The notes under the pieces were generated by a model that made no database searches, was not told the DNA's origin, and saw only the letters and a program-made list of their open reading frames with translations. From Pseudohoeflea sp964511625 (GTDB taxonomy: Bacteria > Pseudomonadota > Alphaproteobacteria > Rhizobiales > Rhizobiaceae): a stretch of 64,000 bases of DNA. Where the stretch lies: assembly GCA_964511625.1 (NCBI GenBank), contig CAZEJG010000017.1, forward strand, positions 1 to 64,000, given 5' to 3'. This document shows, piece after piece, positions 43,228 to 51,941 of this stretch (position 1 is its first letter; each line of letters starts with the position of its first letter). The position numbers and the translations under genes are program-made.

Positions 43228-43719
43228 TCACACTGTATGATAGGAGCGGTTCATGTAAACAAGCGCCGGCGCGGGCTCGCCGAGCCGGATCGCCTGCACC
43301 TCGCCGAACAGCACCATGTGGGTCGCCACCTCCTTGGCCTCGATCAGCTTGCAGTCGTAGACCACCGGGGCATCGGCGAGCGTCGGAGCGCCCGTTTCCA
43401 TCAGCTCCCACACGCCCTGCTCGAAGCGCTTGGCGCCGTCCATCGGGATCAGACCCGAAAAGACGTCGGCCAGCGGCTGATGGCGCGCGGCGAGCGTGTT
43501 GAGCGCGAAAGCACCCGCATCGAGGAAAACCCGGTTGGCGGGATTGTTCCTGGCCACGCAGACGAGCACGGTCGCCGGATTGTCGGAGACCGAACAGGCG
43601 GCGGTCACCGTCACGCCGCGTCGGACGCCCTCGTGTTCGGCTGTGGCGATCTGCACGTGACCGGCATAGCGCGCCATGGCGTCACGGTAGAGTTCGGGGG
43701 CGATTTTCGTATTGCTCAA
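43228..43719 (-). CDS. Flavin reductase domain protein
   Basis: 163 residues, FMN-binding split-barrel reductase (flavin_reduct, PF01613 group), supplying reduced flavin from NAD(P)H to a partner mono-oxygenase. Motifs include G-V-T-V-T-A-A-C-S-V-S-D-N-P-A-T, C-V-A-R-N-N-P-A, F-A-L-N-T-L-A and the terminal R-S-Y-H-T-V. It lies upstream of the coxD-like gene and may be co-transcribed with it. No flavin-dependent mono-oxygenase is adjacent, so its partner is unknown. Confidence 0.87.
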   Translation of the reverse strand: MSNTKIAPELYRDAMARYAGHVQIATAEHEGVRRGVTVTAACSVSDNPATVLVCVARNNPANRVFLDAGAFALNTLAARHQPLADVFSGLIPMDGAKRFEQGVWELMETGAPTLADAPVVYDCKLIEAKEVATHMVLFGEVQAIRLGEPAPALVYMNRSYHTV

Positions 43720-43940
43720 ATTAACTTGCCTTTGTTCGCGTGTCTCGGAGTGATGCTCGAATTCCGGGCGCGCGGGGCATCTCTAACGGCATTGGGGTAC
43801 AATGTCTTGCATAGATAGGCGTGCGCGCGCCATTTCAAACCGGGTTTGGCTTTGAAAGGGGAGAATTGCCGCCTCCGTCCGGCAAGCGACATCGCCGGGC
43901 GCTTTCCAAAAAGTTATCGGCGCACTAGGGTCCGCACACC

Positions 43941-45038
43941 ATGACTCGTACCGCTTTCGCCCTCCTTTCAGCGCTTCTTGCCCTCGTTGCCGGGCTCGCC
44001 CCGGCGTCCGCCGCCGATCTGCGCGTCGGTCTCGCCATTCCGACCGAAGGCCCCTTCGCGCCTCTCGGCCAGCAGATTCGCGAGGGCTTCGAAGTCTGGG
44101 AAGCCGAAAACAACAATAGTTTCACCGATCTCGTGGTGGGCGAGGACCGCTGCGACGCCGAGAGCGGGGTTGAATCAGCGGAATCACTGGCCGAAGCCGG
44201 CGTCGATATCGTGGTGGGTTATCTCTGCGCCGAGAGCCTCGCCGCTGCCCTTCCCGTCCTCTCCGCCGAAGGCATCCCGGTACTCACGCTTACGGTCCGT
44301 GCCGACATCCTCGCCGAAGAAGCCAAGCGCAACGGCTGGCTGTTCTACCGGCTGGCGCCGCGCGACAGCGCCGAGGCCGAGGTTGCCGCCGAAGCCATCA
44401 CCTCGCTGTGGGCCGACCGCCCGTTCGCGCTGATCGAGGACGGAACCATCCAGGGCCGCGAACTCGTCGAAGCCATCCGCGTCACGCTCGAGGAGCGCGG
44501 ACTGAAACCGAATTTCATCGACAACTACCGTCCGGGCCAGGATCGCCAGCCGAGCCTCGTGCGGCGCCTGAATGCGGCCGGCGTCTCCCGCGTCTTCGTC
44601 GGCGGCGACCGCTCGGATCTCGCCATCATTGCCCGTGATGCCGCGGCCGCCGGACTGGAGCTGCGCTTCATGGGCGGCGACGCGCTCAACGCCCCGCGCG
44701 GCGACCTGCCGATCCCCGACGGCACGCTGGCGGTCATCGCCACCGACGCGCTCGCCGATGCGGCCTCGTCCTCCGCAGCAAGCGCCTTCGCCGCCGCCGG
44801 CCTGCCGATCGAGGGCCTCAGACTGCCGGCCTATGTCGCGGCACAGATCCTCGGCGCGCTCGCCCCGATGCACGAGAACGGCAACATCGGAGAGTTGCTG
44901 CAACGAGGCCAGTACGGCACAGCGCTCGGCATCGTCAGCTTCGGCTCCGACGGCGAACGCCAGCAGCCGGGCTTTTCGCTCGCCGAATGGCGCGACGGCC
45001 GGTTCGAGCGGGTGAATGCCGGAGAGGCACAGAACTGA
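43941..45038 (+). CDS. Branched-chain-amino-acid-type ABC solute-binding protein, orphan
   Basis: 365 residues. A signal peptide (A-L-L-A-L-V-A-G-L-A-P-A-S-A, cleavage near residue 25) is followed by a Peripla_BP_6 domain: L-R-V-G-L-A-I-P-T-E-G-P-F-A-P-L-G and D-R-C-D-A-E-S-G. No permease or ATPase gene is next to it, so it either serves a transporter encoded elsewhere or a sensor. Ligand unknown. The P1 peptidase follows 24 bases on. Confidence 0.85.
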   Translation: MTRTAFALLSALLALVAGLAPASAADLRVGLAIPTEGPFAPLGQQIREGFEVWEAENNNSFTDLVVGEDRCDAESGVESAESLAEAGVDIVVGYLCAESLAAALPVLSAEGIPVLTLTVRADILAEEAKRNGWLFYRLAPRDSAEAEVAAEAITSLWADRPFALIEDGTIQGRELVEAIRVTLEERGLKPNFIDNYRPGQDRQPSLVRRLNAAGVSRVFVGGDRSDLAIIARDAAAAGLELRFMGGDALNAPRGDLPIPDGTLAVIATDALADAASSSAASAFAAAGLPIEGLRLPAYVAAQILGALAPMHENGNIGELLQRGQYGTALGIVSFGSDGERQQPGFSLAEWRDGRFERVNAGEAQN

Positions 45039-45062
45039 AGGCGCAAAACCAAGGAACCCGCC

Positions 45063-46070
45063 GTGTCGCCCAGAAACCTGATCACCGACGTCGCAGGCCT
45101 CAAGGTCGGAAATGCCGAGAACGCCAGGGTGAAGTCCGGCGTCACCGCCATTCTCTGTGACGAACCGGCGGTCGCCGCCGTCCAGGTGCTCGGCGGCGCG
45201 CCCGGCACGCGCGAGACCGACCTGCTCGAACCCCACAACATGGTGGAGGCGGTCGATGCGATCACCCTGTCGGGCGGATCGGCCTTCGGGCTAGATGCCC
45301 CCTCAGGCGTGCAGGCCTGGCTGCGCGAACAGGGCCGCGGCTTCCCGCTCGGTCCCCACCGCATTCCGATCGTGCCGGCCGCCATCCTCTTCGATCTCGT
45401 CAATGGCGGCGACAAGGACTGGGGACGCTATTCGCCCTACCGCGATCTCGGCTTCGAGGCGGCCGCCGCAGCCGCGGAGACCTTCGCCCTCGGCACAGCC
45501 GGGGCCGGCACCGGCGCGCTGACGGCGGGCTACAAGGGCGGGCTTGGCTCCGCCTCGGCGACCACCACATCCGGCATCACGGTCGGCGCGCTCGTCGCCG
45601 TCAACGCGGTCGGCGCGGTCACCGTCGGAAGAAGCCGCCATTTCTGGGCCGCCCCCTTCGAACAGGACGGGGAGTTCGGCGGCCTCGGCCTGCCCCATCC
45701 GATGCCGGCGGATGCGGTCGAGCCGCGGGTGAAATTTCGCGAGATGATGGCGGGCGCCAATACCACCATCGCCGTCATCGCCACCGACGCGGTTCTCGAC
45801 AAGGCCGGCGCCAAGCGACTCGCGATTGCCGCCCATGACGGATTTTCCCGCGCCATCTGGCCGAGCCACACGCCCTTCGACGGCGATCTCGTCTTTGCGC
45901 TCGCCACCGGCAGGAGCGGCATCAAACCCGATCCGCACCGGCTTCTCGATCTCTGCGCGGCGGCGGGCGCCACCATGGCGCGCGCCATCGCCCGGGGCGT
46001 CTACGAGGCGAGACCCGCCGAGGGCGACCTGTTTCCTGCTTGGCGTGCCGAGGGGCGCGACGGGAAATAG
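45063..46070 (+). CDS. P1 family peptidase (DmpA/NylC type)
   Basis: 335 residues, N-terminal-nucleophile hydrolase of the DmpA/L-aminopeptidase D-amidase/NylC group. The conserved pieces D-V-A-G-L-K-V-G-N, L-S-G-G-S-A-F-G-L-D-A, and G-A-N-T-T-I-A-V-I-A-T-D-A are clear. The precursor probably cuts itself at Asn233-Thr234, freeing the Thr as nucleophile. AAGGAA precedes the GTG start. With the solute-binding gene upstream it could process imported peptides or amides, but the substrate is unknown. Confidence 0.88.
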   Translation: MSPRNLITDVAGLKVGNAENARVKSGVTAILCDEPAVAAVQVLGGAPGTRETDLLEPHNMVEAVDAITLSGGSAFGLDAPSGVQAWLREQGRGFPLGPHRIPIVPAAILFDLVNGGDKDWGRYSPYRDLGFEAAAAAAETFALGTAGAGTGALTAGYKGGLGSASATTTSGITVGALVAVNAVGAVTVGRSRHFWAAPFEQDGEFGGLGLPHPMPADAVEPRVKFREMMAGANTTIAVIATDAVLDKAGAKRLAIAAHDGFSRAIWPSHTPFDGDLVFALATGRSGIKPDPHRLLDLCAAAGATMARAIARGVYEARPAEGDLFPAWRAEGRDGK

Positions 46071-46138
46071 CCCGGAGCCGCTTGCGCTCTCCCCTGCCCG
46101 GACCGCATAGTCGGCGCGGGGCGTGAGGAGAAACAGAC

Positions 46139-46864
46139 ATGATCAGAACCGCTCTCGTCGCATCCGCGCTGGCGCTGGTGGCAGCACCGTCCATTGCCGG
46201 CGATTTTTCCGAGTTCCGCCCCATCGGCTTTTCGACCGACGGCGGCGTCTTCGCCTTCGAGGAGTTCGGCGTTCAGGACGGCTCGGGTTTCGCCTACGCG
46301 ACGCGCTACTATATCGACACCGCCGCCGACAGATATCTGCCCGGCACACCGGTGCGCGTGACGCTCGAAGAGGAGATGAGTTCGGTCAACGATGCCCGTC
46401 GCGAAGCTGCGAGGCAGGCCGCTGACATCGAGGCGTCGAGCGGTGCCGCGGCCGATCCCGGCGTTTTCGCCGCCTTCCAGCCGGCCACCGATCCGCAGGC
46501 GGATCCGACCTTCCTCCTCTACCAGCCTTTCGCCATAGAGCCCTATCCGGGCGATCGGTGGGCAGCATCGCTCACCGAGAAAACGCTTGCGCCATCCTCG
46601 AACTGCACCGCCTTCGATCAGGCCGACAAGGGGTTCCGGCTCGAACTGAAGAAGGCCGGCGAGCCCGGAGCACCAATCGTCCTGCACGACGACAGCTCCA
46701 TCCCGAACTCCCGCCGCTGTCCGGTCTCCTATCAGATCGCCGGCGCGATGACGCATGCCAACCCGGACGGATCGACAACGCACGCCATTCTGGTATTGAT
46801 CCGCTCCATCGGCTTCGAGGGCCCTGACGGGCGCTACATCGCCGTGACGAAGAGGATCGACTGA
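46139..46864 (+). CDS. Secreted DUF2259 protein
   Basis: 241 residues with a signal peptide (A-L-V-A-S-A-L-A-L-V-A-A-P-S-I-A, cleavage after G or A near 20). The mature start F-S-E-F-R-P-I-G-F-S-T-D-G-G-V-F-A-F-E-E-F-G fits DUF2259 (PF10016), predicted secreted proteins of Rhizobiales. Function unknown. GTGAGGAG precedes the start. The membrane-protein gene follows after 3 bases and may be co-translated. Confidence 0.8.
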   Translation: MIRTALVASALALVAAPSIAGDFSEFRPIGFSTDGGVFAFEEFGVQDGSGFAYATRYYIDTAADRYLPGTPVRVTLEEEMSSVNDARREAARQAADIEASSGAAADPGVFAAFQPATDPQADPTFLLYQPFAIEPYPGDRWAASLTEKTLAPSSNCTAFDQADKGFRLELKKAGEPGAPIVLHDDSSIPNSRRCPVSYQIAGAMTHANPDGSTTHAILVLIRSIGFEGPDGRYIAVTKRID

Positions 46865-46867
46865 CGC

Positions 46868-47431
46868 TTGCCCGACAGCCCCGCCAGCCATAGCCGCACC
46901 GCCGGTGCCGGCCTCTCCGCGCGCCTTGGTTTCGCGCTGCCGTCGTTCCGCGCGGCGATCGTCGGGGCGATCCTGTGGGGTCTCGCCATGACGCTGTCGG
47001 CGCAGTTCGCGCTGTGGCTCGAAATCCGGCTCGACACCTTCCATCTCCTTCAGCTTTCGATCCTGTTCTTTGCAGGTGGTCTGATCGCGTGGCCGCTGGC
47101 GCTTTTCTGCATCCGCTTCTGCTCCCTGGGTCGCCCTGCGGAGACCTGGTTCGCCGCATCCATTCTGTTTTTGTCTGTCGGCACCGTGGCGATCACCGCC
47201 GCGATCTTCGCCTTGCAGTACCGGATCTACTACGCCCAGTGGCATGGAGACGCTTTCACGAAGATCTGGCTCATCCAGCTCGTCTTCACCACCGCCGCCG
47301 CCGTCTACCAGTTCGCGGTGATGGGCCTGCGGCTCTATCTACCGCTCGGCGCGGTCATCCTCTTCGCGACCGCCTTGCTGATCGCCCGACGCGCCGGCAA
47401 AGCCGCGAGCGACACGATTTTCCCCATCTGA
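46868..47431 (+). CDS. Four-helix membrane protein, unknown function
   Basis: 187 residues, about four membrane helices (roughly 32-50, 60-85, 95-118, 130-170). I recognise no family. The TTG at 46868 gives the full first helix and immediately follows the DUF2259 stop; the first in-frame ATG (46988) would cut into helix 1. Coupling to the secreted protein upstream is likely. Mid confidence that the start is right. Confidence 0.6.
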   Translation: MPDSPASHSRTAGAGLSARLGFALPSFRAAIVGAILWGLAMTLSAQFALWLEIRLDTFHLLQLSILFFAGGLIAWPLALFCIRFCSLGRPAETWFAASILFLSVGTVAITAAIFALQYRIYYAQWHGDAFTKIWLIQLVFTTAAAVYQFAVMGLRLYLPLGAVILFATALLIARRAGKAASDTIFPI

Positions 47432-47516
47432 ACCGCCCGAGACATTTTCTTTTGCGGCCGGTTTGGTCTAGGACACTGGCACTTCTCCCATTGCCGACCG
47501 AAACACGGATACGCCC

Positions 47517-48824
47517 ATGATCCCCCGTTACGCCCGCCCCGAGATGACCGCCATCTGGGAGCCCGCCACCAAGTTCAAGATCTGGTACGAGATCGAGGCG
47601 CACGCCTGCGATGCGCAGGCGGAACTCGGCGTCATCCCGAAGGAAAACGCCGAAGCTGTGTGGAAGGCGAAGGACGTGGAGTTCGACGTCGACCGGATCG
47701 ACGAGATCGAGGCCGTCACCAAGCACGACGTCATCGCCTTCCTCACCCATCTCGCCGAGCATGTGGGCTCGGAAGAAGCCCGTTTCGTCCACCAGGGCAT
47801 GACCTCGTCGGACGTGCTCGACACCTGCCTCAACGTGCAGCTTGTGCGCGCCGCCGACATCCTGCTCGCCGACATGGAACGGGTTCTCGCGGCGCTGAAG
47901 ACCCGCGCCTTCGAGCACAAGAACACGGTTCGCGTTGGCCGCTCGCACGGCATCCATGCCGAGCCGACCACGATGGGGCTCACCTTCGCCCGCTTCTATG
48001 CCGAGATGGACCGCAACAAGGCGCGACTTGCCGCCGCACGCAAGGAAGTCGCCACCGGTGCGATCTCCGGCGCCGTCGGCACCTTCGCCAATATCGACCC
48101 GGCGGTCGAGGAACACGTCTGCAAGATGCTCGGCCTCGAACCCGAGCCGATCTCCACCCAGGTCATCCCGCGCGACCGGCATGCGATGTTCTTCGCGACC
48201 CTCGGCGTCATCGCCTCGTCGATCGAGAACGTCGCCATCGAGATCCGCCACATGCAGCGCACCGAAGTGCTCGAAGGCGCCGAATTCTTCTCGATGGGTC
48301 AGAAGGGTTCGTCGGCCATGCCGCACAAGAAGAACCCGGTGCTGACCGAGAACCTCACCGGCCTCGCCCGGCTGGTGCGCATGACGGTAATCCCGGCGAT
48401 GGAGAACGTGGCGCTGTGGCACGAGCGCGACATTTCCCACTCCTCGGTCGAGCGCGGCATCGCGCCGGACGCCACCATCACACTCGATTTTGCGCTCAAC
48501 CGGCTGGCCGGCGTCGTCGAAAAGATGCTGATCTTCCCGCAGAACATGCTCGACAACATGAACAAGTTCCCGGGCCTCGTGATGAGCCAGCGCGTGCTCC
48601 TGGCCCTCACCCAGGCCGGCGTCAGCCGGGAGGACGCCTATGCGATGGTCCAGCGCAACGCGCTCAAGGTCTGGGAGGAGCGGCTCGATTTCCGCAGCCT
48701 GCTGCTCGCCGATCCGGAGGTCGTCGATGCGCTGGGCGAGGACGGCATCAACGCGAAGTTCGACATGGACTACCACACAAAGCATGTCGACACGATCTTC
48801 CGACGCGTCTTCGGCGAGAGCTGA
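47517..48824 (+). CDS. purB: Adenylosuccinate lyase
   Basis: Fumarase/aspartase-superfamily enzyme acting twice in purine synthesis (SAICAR to AICAR; adenylosuccinate to AMP), 435 residues. Signature S-S-A-M-P-H-K-K-N-P is present, with H-G-I-H-A-E-P-T-T and T-S-S-D-V-L-D-T motifs. No other pur gene is adjacent; purC-S-Q-L lie 4 kb on. Single-gene unit. Confidence 0.95.
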   Translation: MIPRYARPEMTAIWEPATKFKIWYEIEAHACDAQAELGVIPKENAEAVWKAKDVEFDVDRIDEIEAVTKHDVIAFLTHLAEHVGSEEARFVHQGMTSSDVLDTCLNVQLVRAADILLADMERVLAALKTRAFEHKNTVRVGRSHGIHAEPTTMGLTFARFYAEMDRNKARLAAARKEVATGAISGAVGTFANIDPAVEEHVCKMLGLEPEPISTQVIPRDRHAMFFATLGVIASSIENVAIEIRHMQRTEVLEGAEFFSMGQKGSSAMPHKKNPVLTENLTGLARLVRMTVIPAMENVALWHERDISHSSVERGIAPDATITLDFALNRLAGVVEKMLIFPQNMLDNMNKFPGLVMSQRVLLALTQAGVSREDAYAMVQRNALKVWEERLDFRSLLLADPEVVDALGEDGINAKFDMDYHTKHVDTIFRRVFGES

Positions 48825-48838
48825 GCAGGATCTGATAT

Positions 48839-48889
48839 TGCTGTGCAGCATGCCTCGCCATGACTTTGCTGCATGGCAGCATTGGCGAG
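48839..48889. repeat. Nested dyads between purB and the DUF3563 gene
   Basis: TGCTG-TG-CAGCA (48839-48850) is followed by CTCGCCA (48854-48860) pairing with TGGCGAG (48883-48889), which encloses a second hairpin TGCTGC-ATG-GCAGCA (48867-48881). No T run follows, so a plain terminator is unlikely. RNA structure or a cruciform is possible. Confidence 0.55.
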
Positions 48890-48960
48890 TTGGCGATTGT
48901 TATCCCTCCGGTTCGGGCCCATCTTGTGCACGGGAGAACTCGAACTAAGGGGAAACGAAC

Positions 48961-49119
48961 ATGTTTTCGAACCTGCAGAAATTCGCCGCCAAGTTCCGCG
49001 TTCCGTCGCAGCACGAACTCGAGATGCGCTACCTCAACGAATCGCGCGACATCTACGATCTCGAATATCGCAGCCGCCAGATCGACAACGGTCACTTCCG
49101 CGGCCGCCGCCCCTTCTAA
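48961..49119 (+). CDS. Small DUF3563-like protein
   Basis: 52 residues: starts M-F-S-N-L-Q-K-F and ends F-R-G-R-R-P-F. The centre H-E-L-E-M-R-Y-L-N-E-S-R-D-I-Y-D-L-E-Y-R matches my memory of DUF3563, a small family of proteobacterial proteins of unknown function that resemble DUF1127 proteins in style (helical, basic, Arg-rich end). AAGGGG lies about 8 bases before the ATG and a strong terminator follows, so it is a real single-gene unit. A role in RNA binding or stress growth control would be inferred only from the DUF1127 comparison. Confidence 0.85.
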   Translation: MFSNLQKFAAKFRVPSQHELEMRYLNESRDIYDLEYRSRQIDNGHFRGRRPF

Positions 49120-49143
49120 GGGCTCGCGCAACACGCAGTATCG

Positions 49144-49169
49144 AGGCCGGCTCCCAGCCGGCCTTTTTT
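49144..49169 (+). terminator. Rho-independent terminator after the DUF3563 gene
   Basis: AGGCCGGCT (49144-49152) pairs with AGCCGGCCT (49156-49164); six T residues follow. It overlaps the stop of the convergent gene. Confidence 0.9.
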
Positions 49170-49809
49170 ATTCGTCAAACCCGCAGAACCCGGTGTCGCG
49201 ATAACGCGCCCAGTCCTCGACCGTCAGTTCGCCGAGCGGGAGCGAGTAAGGCTCCTTTTCGCCGTCGGCCTCGCGCACGCCCTTGTCGGTGAGCAGATTG
49301 ATGTCGCATGACCGGGGATCGCCGCCTTCGGCCAGCGTATCGCGGCTCTTGTAGCTGAAGCCGGCCAAGAGCAGCTTTTCCTCTCGCCACGCCAGTGTCA
49401 GCGTCTGGCTCCATCGGCTCCGCCCGACGGCGTCGTTATGGGAATAAAGGCGGATCGAACCGTTGGCCGCGATATCGACCGACGGCCTGTTTCCGACCAT
49501 TCCATCCGGCAAACCACCCCAGACCATGTCCGGATAGTAGGCCTGAGGCGCGATCTGTCCGCGATCCTCGTCCTGACCGAAAAACAGCAACAGCCCGTGG
49601 TCGACCTCGCCCGCCGCCTCGTCGGGGCTCAGGAGAAGCACGAGATCGGCCTCGCCGTCGCCGTTCACGTCGCCGGAGGACGCGGAGACGATTCGGTCGG
49701 CAAAGGCCGGAATCTCAGCGGCGGAAGCCGCCGACACGGTCGCCGAAAGCCCCGCAAGAGCCGTGAAAACAAGGGCTTTCCGCCGCATACCCATCATCCG
49801 TTCCGTCAT
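49168..49809 (-). CDS. Secreted protein with a calcium-loop-like motif, unknown function
   Basis: 213 residues. A signal peptide (K-A-L-V-F-T-A-L-A-G-L-S-A-T-V-S-A-A-S-A) is followed by S-G-D-V-N-G-D-G-E-A-D-L-V-L-L-L, an FG-GAP/EF-hand-like Asp-rich loop that often binds calcium. The rest has no family I recognise. Two Cys residues (S-C-D and F-C-G-F) may pair. The ATG at 49809 has GGAG upstream; the longer start at 49956 does not. Alone between convergent and divergent genes. Confidence 0.75.
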   Translation of the reverse strand: MTERMMGMRRKALVFTALAGLSATVSAASAAEIPAFADRIVSASSGDVNGDGEADLVLLLSPDEAAGEVDHGLLLFFGQDEDRGQIAPQAYYPDMVWGGLPDGMVGNRPSVDIAANGSIRLYSHNDAVGRSRWSQTLTLAWREEKLLLAGFSYKSRDTLAEGGDPRSCDINLLTDKGVREADGEKEPYSLPLGELTVEDWARYRDTGFCGFDE

Positions 49810-50029
49810 CGGGGTCTCCTCCGTGGCGGCACTTAAGCACGGCCGAAGGCGGACGGAAATCCAAATCGGCAAAAAGGCAACACTCGTTATCTGCTGTGTC
49901 GAACCGTCATCATCTGTGAGCGGCCATGCCGCCTTTCGGCCCCAATCGATGCCCATTTTCCCTCACCAGAACGACCCCGGGCCTGCGTGACAGGAGATGA
50001 ACACGGGGCGCATTGCAGGAGGCTCGAAC

Positions 50030-50317
50030 GTGACCGACCTACAGGATCACGGCCCGGCGCACGGACGCCGTTACGGCCGGACGAAAGACCAGATCGACAC
50101 CCAGGACGCCATGACCGTCACCTGGCTCGTCGGCGTGGCGACGGCAATCGTTGCTGGTGGCTATCTCTTTCTCGCCACCGATTCAGGTGTCGACCAAGCG
50201 ACGCTCGACGCCGCCGTCGGCGCCCGCACGGAAACCGCGGCGCACAGTGACGGCTCCACCAGCGCCATGACGCCGGCGCCGGTCTCCGCCGTCATCAGCA
50301 CACCGCCGCTCAACTAG
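50030..50317 (+). CDS. Small single-pass membrane protein, unknown function
   Basis: 95 residues. A charged N-terminus is followed by one membrane helix (about 28-48, V-T-W-L-V-G-V-A-T-A-I-V-A-G-G-Y-L-F-L) and a Ser/Thr/Ala-rich tail. The GTG at 50030 is chosen because AGGAGG (50017-50022) stands 7 bases upstream; the ATG at 49997 has its AGGAG touching the codon. No family recognised. Confidence 0.6.
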   Translation: MTDLQDHGPAHGRRYGRTKDQIDTQDAMTVTWLVGVATAIVAGGYLFLATDSGVDQATLDAAVGARTETAAHSDGSTSAMTPAPVSAVISTPPLN

Positions 50318-50401
50318 GCGATCTTCGTTTTCCGGCGAGGATTTTTCATCGGGGTCAGGTGGTCCCATGCCTCCGGGGCAACGACATGAGATCACCGGCA
50401 G

Positions 50402-50434
50402 CCGCCGCGGTTCAGACGAGCCGCGGCGGTTTTT
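50402..50434 (+). terminator. Rho-independent terminator
   Basis: CCGCCGCGG (50402-50410) pairs with CCGCGGCGG (50421-50429), then TTTTT. It ends transcripts from the small membrane-protein gene. Confidence 0.85.
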
Positions 50435-50509
50435 CTTTCCCGGGCCCACGGCCGCCACGAACCCGGCCCGACATTGACATTCCCGGCCTGACGGACCACA
50501 TCCCCGCCC

Positions 50510-51070
50510 ATGAAAGTCGCCGACACCGATATCCTCATCGTTCCCGGTTTCAAAAATTCCGGCCCCGACCACTGGCAGACCCGCTGGGAGGGACGATTGT
50601 CGTCGGCGCGGCGCGTCGAGCAGGCGGAATGGACCAAGCCGGTCCGCGAGGACTGGACCGAAACGCTCGCGCGCGAGATCAACGGCGCGGAGAAGCCGGT
50701 GGTCGTCATCGCCCATTCGCTGGGCGTGGCCACCTTCGTGCAGGCGATCCCGCAACTGAAGAAGCCGGTCGCCGGCGCCTTTCTCGTCGCGCCGCCCGAA
50801 GTCGCCAATCCCGATATAAGGCCGAAGCACCTGATGACCTTCGGGCCCTATCCGGACGAGCCGCTCCCCTGCCCCTCGATCGTGATCGCCAGCCGCAACG
50901 ATCCCTTCGGAAGCTTCGAGCATGCCGGCGACATGGCCAATGCCTGGGGCTCGCTGTTCATCGACGCCGGCCATTCCGGCCACATCGACGCGGCATCGGG
51001 CCACGGCCCCTGGCCGGAGGGCACGATGGTGTTCGCGAAGTTTCTCTCGCGGCTGAAGGCGGACGCCTGA
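50510..51070 (+). CDS. RBBP9/YdeN-type serine hydrolase
   Basis: 186 residues, small alpha/beta hydrolase of the RBBP9 family. V-P-G-F-K-N-S-G-P-D-H-W-Q-T-R-W-E is the family start; A-H-S-L-G-V carries the nucleophile Ser, N-D-P-F the acid and G-H-S-G-H-I the His. Substrate unknown. It ends 13 bases from the convergent aldolase gene. Confidence 0.87.
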   Translation: MKVADTDILIVPGFKNSGPDHWQTRWEGRLSSARRVEQAEWTKPVREDWTETLAREINGAEKPVVVIAHSLGVATFVQAIPQLKKPVAGAFLVAPPEVANPDIRPKHLMTFGPYPDEPLPCPSIVIASRNDPFGSFEHAGDMANAWGSLFIDAGHSGHIDAASGHGPWPEGTMVFAKFLSRLKADA

Positions 51071-51083
51071 GCGGTATCCGTCC

Positions 51084-51845
51084 TCAGACGCGCACGCGAT
51101 TGAGAATGGCGTCGGCGCCGGTGCGGATCAGCAGGTCGTCATTGGTCGCGGTGATCATCCGGAAGCCCATGTCGCGGGCGCGGATCACCGATTCGACCGA
51201 GGTGGCATAAACCGCCGACAGCTTGCCGGCTTCGGCGCATTTGGTCGCCACTTCGGCGAGGAAGTCCTGCATTTCCGGCAGGTCGGCATTGACCGTCTTG
51301 CCGCCTGACCAGGAGATCGACAGGTCCGAGGGGCCGATGAACAGCCCGTCGATGCCCTCCATGGCGAGGATTTCCTCATAGACCTCGACGGCGCGCATGG
51401 TCTCGATCATGGCGATCGCCATCGTCTCGCCGTTGGCGGATTTGAAGTAGCTGCCCATCGTCTGTTCGGGGTTGAGCCGCAGCACCTGCGCAGGCCCCCA
51501 GGAGCGTTCACCGAGCGGCGGATATTTCATCGCCGCCACGAAGGCCTTTGCATCCTCCACCGAATTGATCATCGGTGCGATGACAGCCTCATACCCCGCG
51601 TCGAGCCCGCGCGAGGCGAGATCGTTGCGCCCCACGGGGATGCGCAGGATCGGCGGCTTGCCGGTGGCGAGAATTTCCGGCGGCTCGCGCAGGACGGAGG
51701 ATTCGGAATGCATGCCGTGCTGCATGTCGACGACGACGGCGTCGAAACCGGCGCGCGCCATGCGCGCAGGCATGCCGGCCGCCGGGTAGGACGACCAGGC
51801 AATGAACATCGGTTCGGGGTTTTCGAGACGCGGGGTCAAAAGCAC
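51084..51845 (-). CDS. HpcH/HpaI family aldolase
   Basis: 253 residues, class II metal-dependent aldolase of 2-keto-3-deoxy or 4-hydroxy-2-oxo acids. V-V-V-D-M-Q-H-G carries the catalytic His, I-E-T-M-R-A-V the metal Glu and I-G-P-S-D-L-S the metal Asp. The GTG at 51845 is chosen because AGGAGGAG lies 6 bases upstream; the in-frame ATG within it (M-F-I-A-W) would leave out 12 residues. Single gene; its substrate is not shown by context. Confidence 0.87.
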   Translation of the reverse strand: MLLTPRLENPEPMFIAWSSYPAAGMPARMARAGFDAVVVDMQHGMHSESSVLREPPEILATGKPPILRIPVGRNDLASRGLDAGYEAVIAPMINSVEDAKAFVAAMKYPPLGERSWGPAQVLRLNPEQTMGSYFKSANGETMAIAMIETMRAVEVYEEILAMEGIDGLFIGPSDLSISWSGGKTVNADLPEMQDFLAEVATKCAEAGKLSAVYATSVESVIRARDMGFRMITATNDDLLIRTGADAILNRVRV

Positions 51846-51941
51846 GGGATACTCCTCCTGGATCAGCGGCGGCACACAGCAAAACAAAAACCGCCCCCGG
51901 TCAACCGGAGGCGGCTCGCTAACATCGAAATATCGCAGTGG

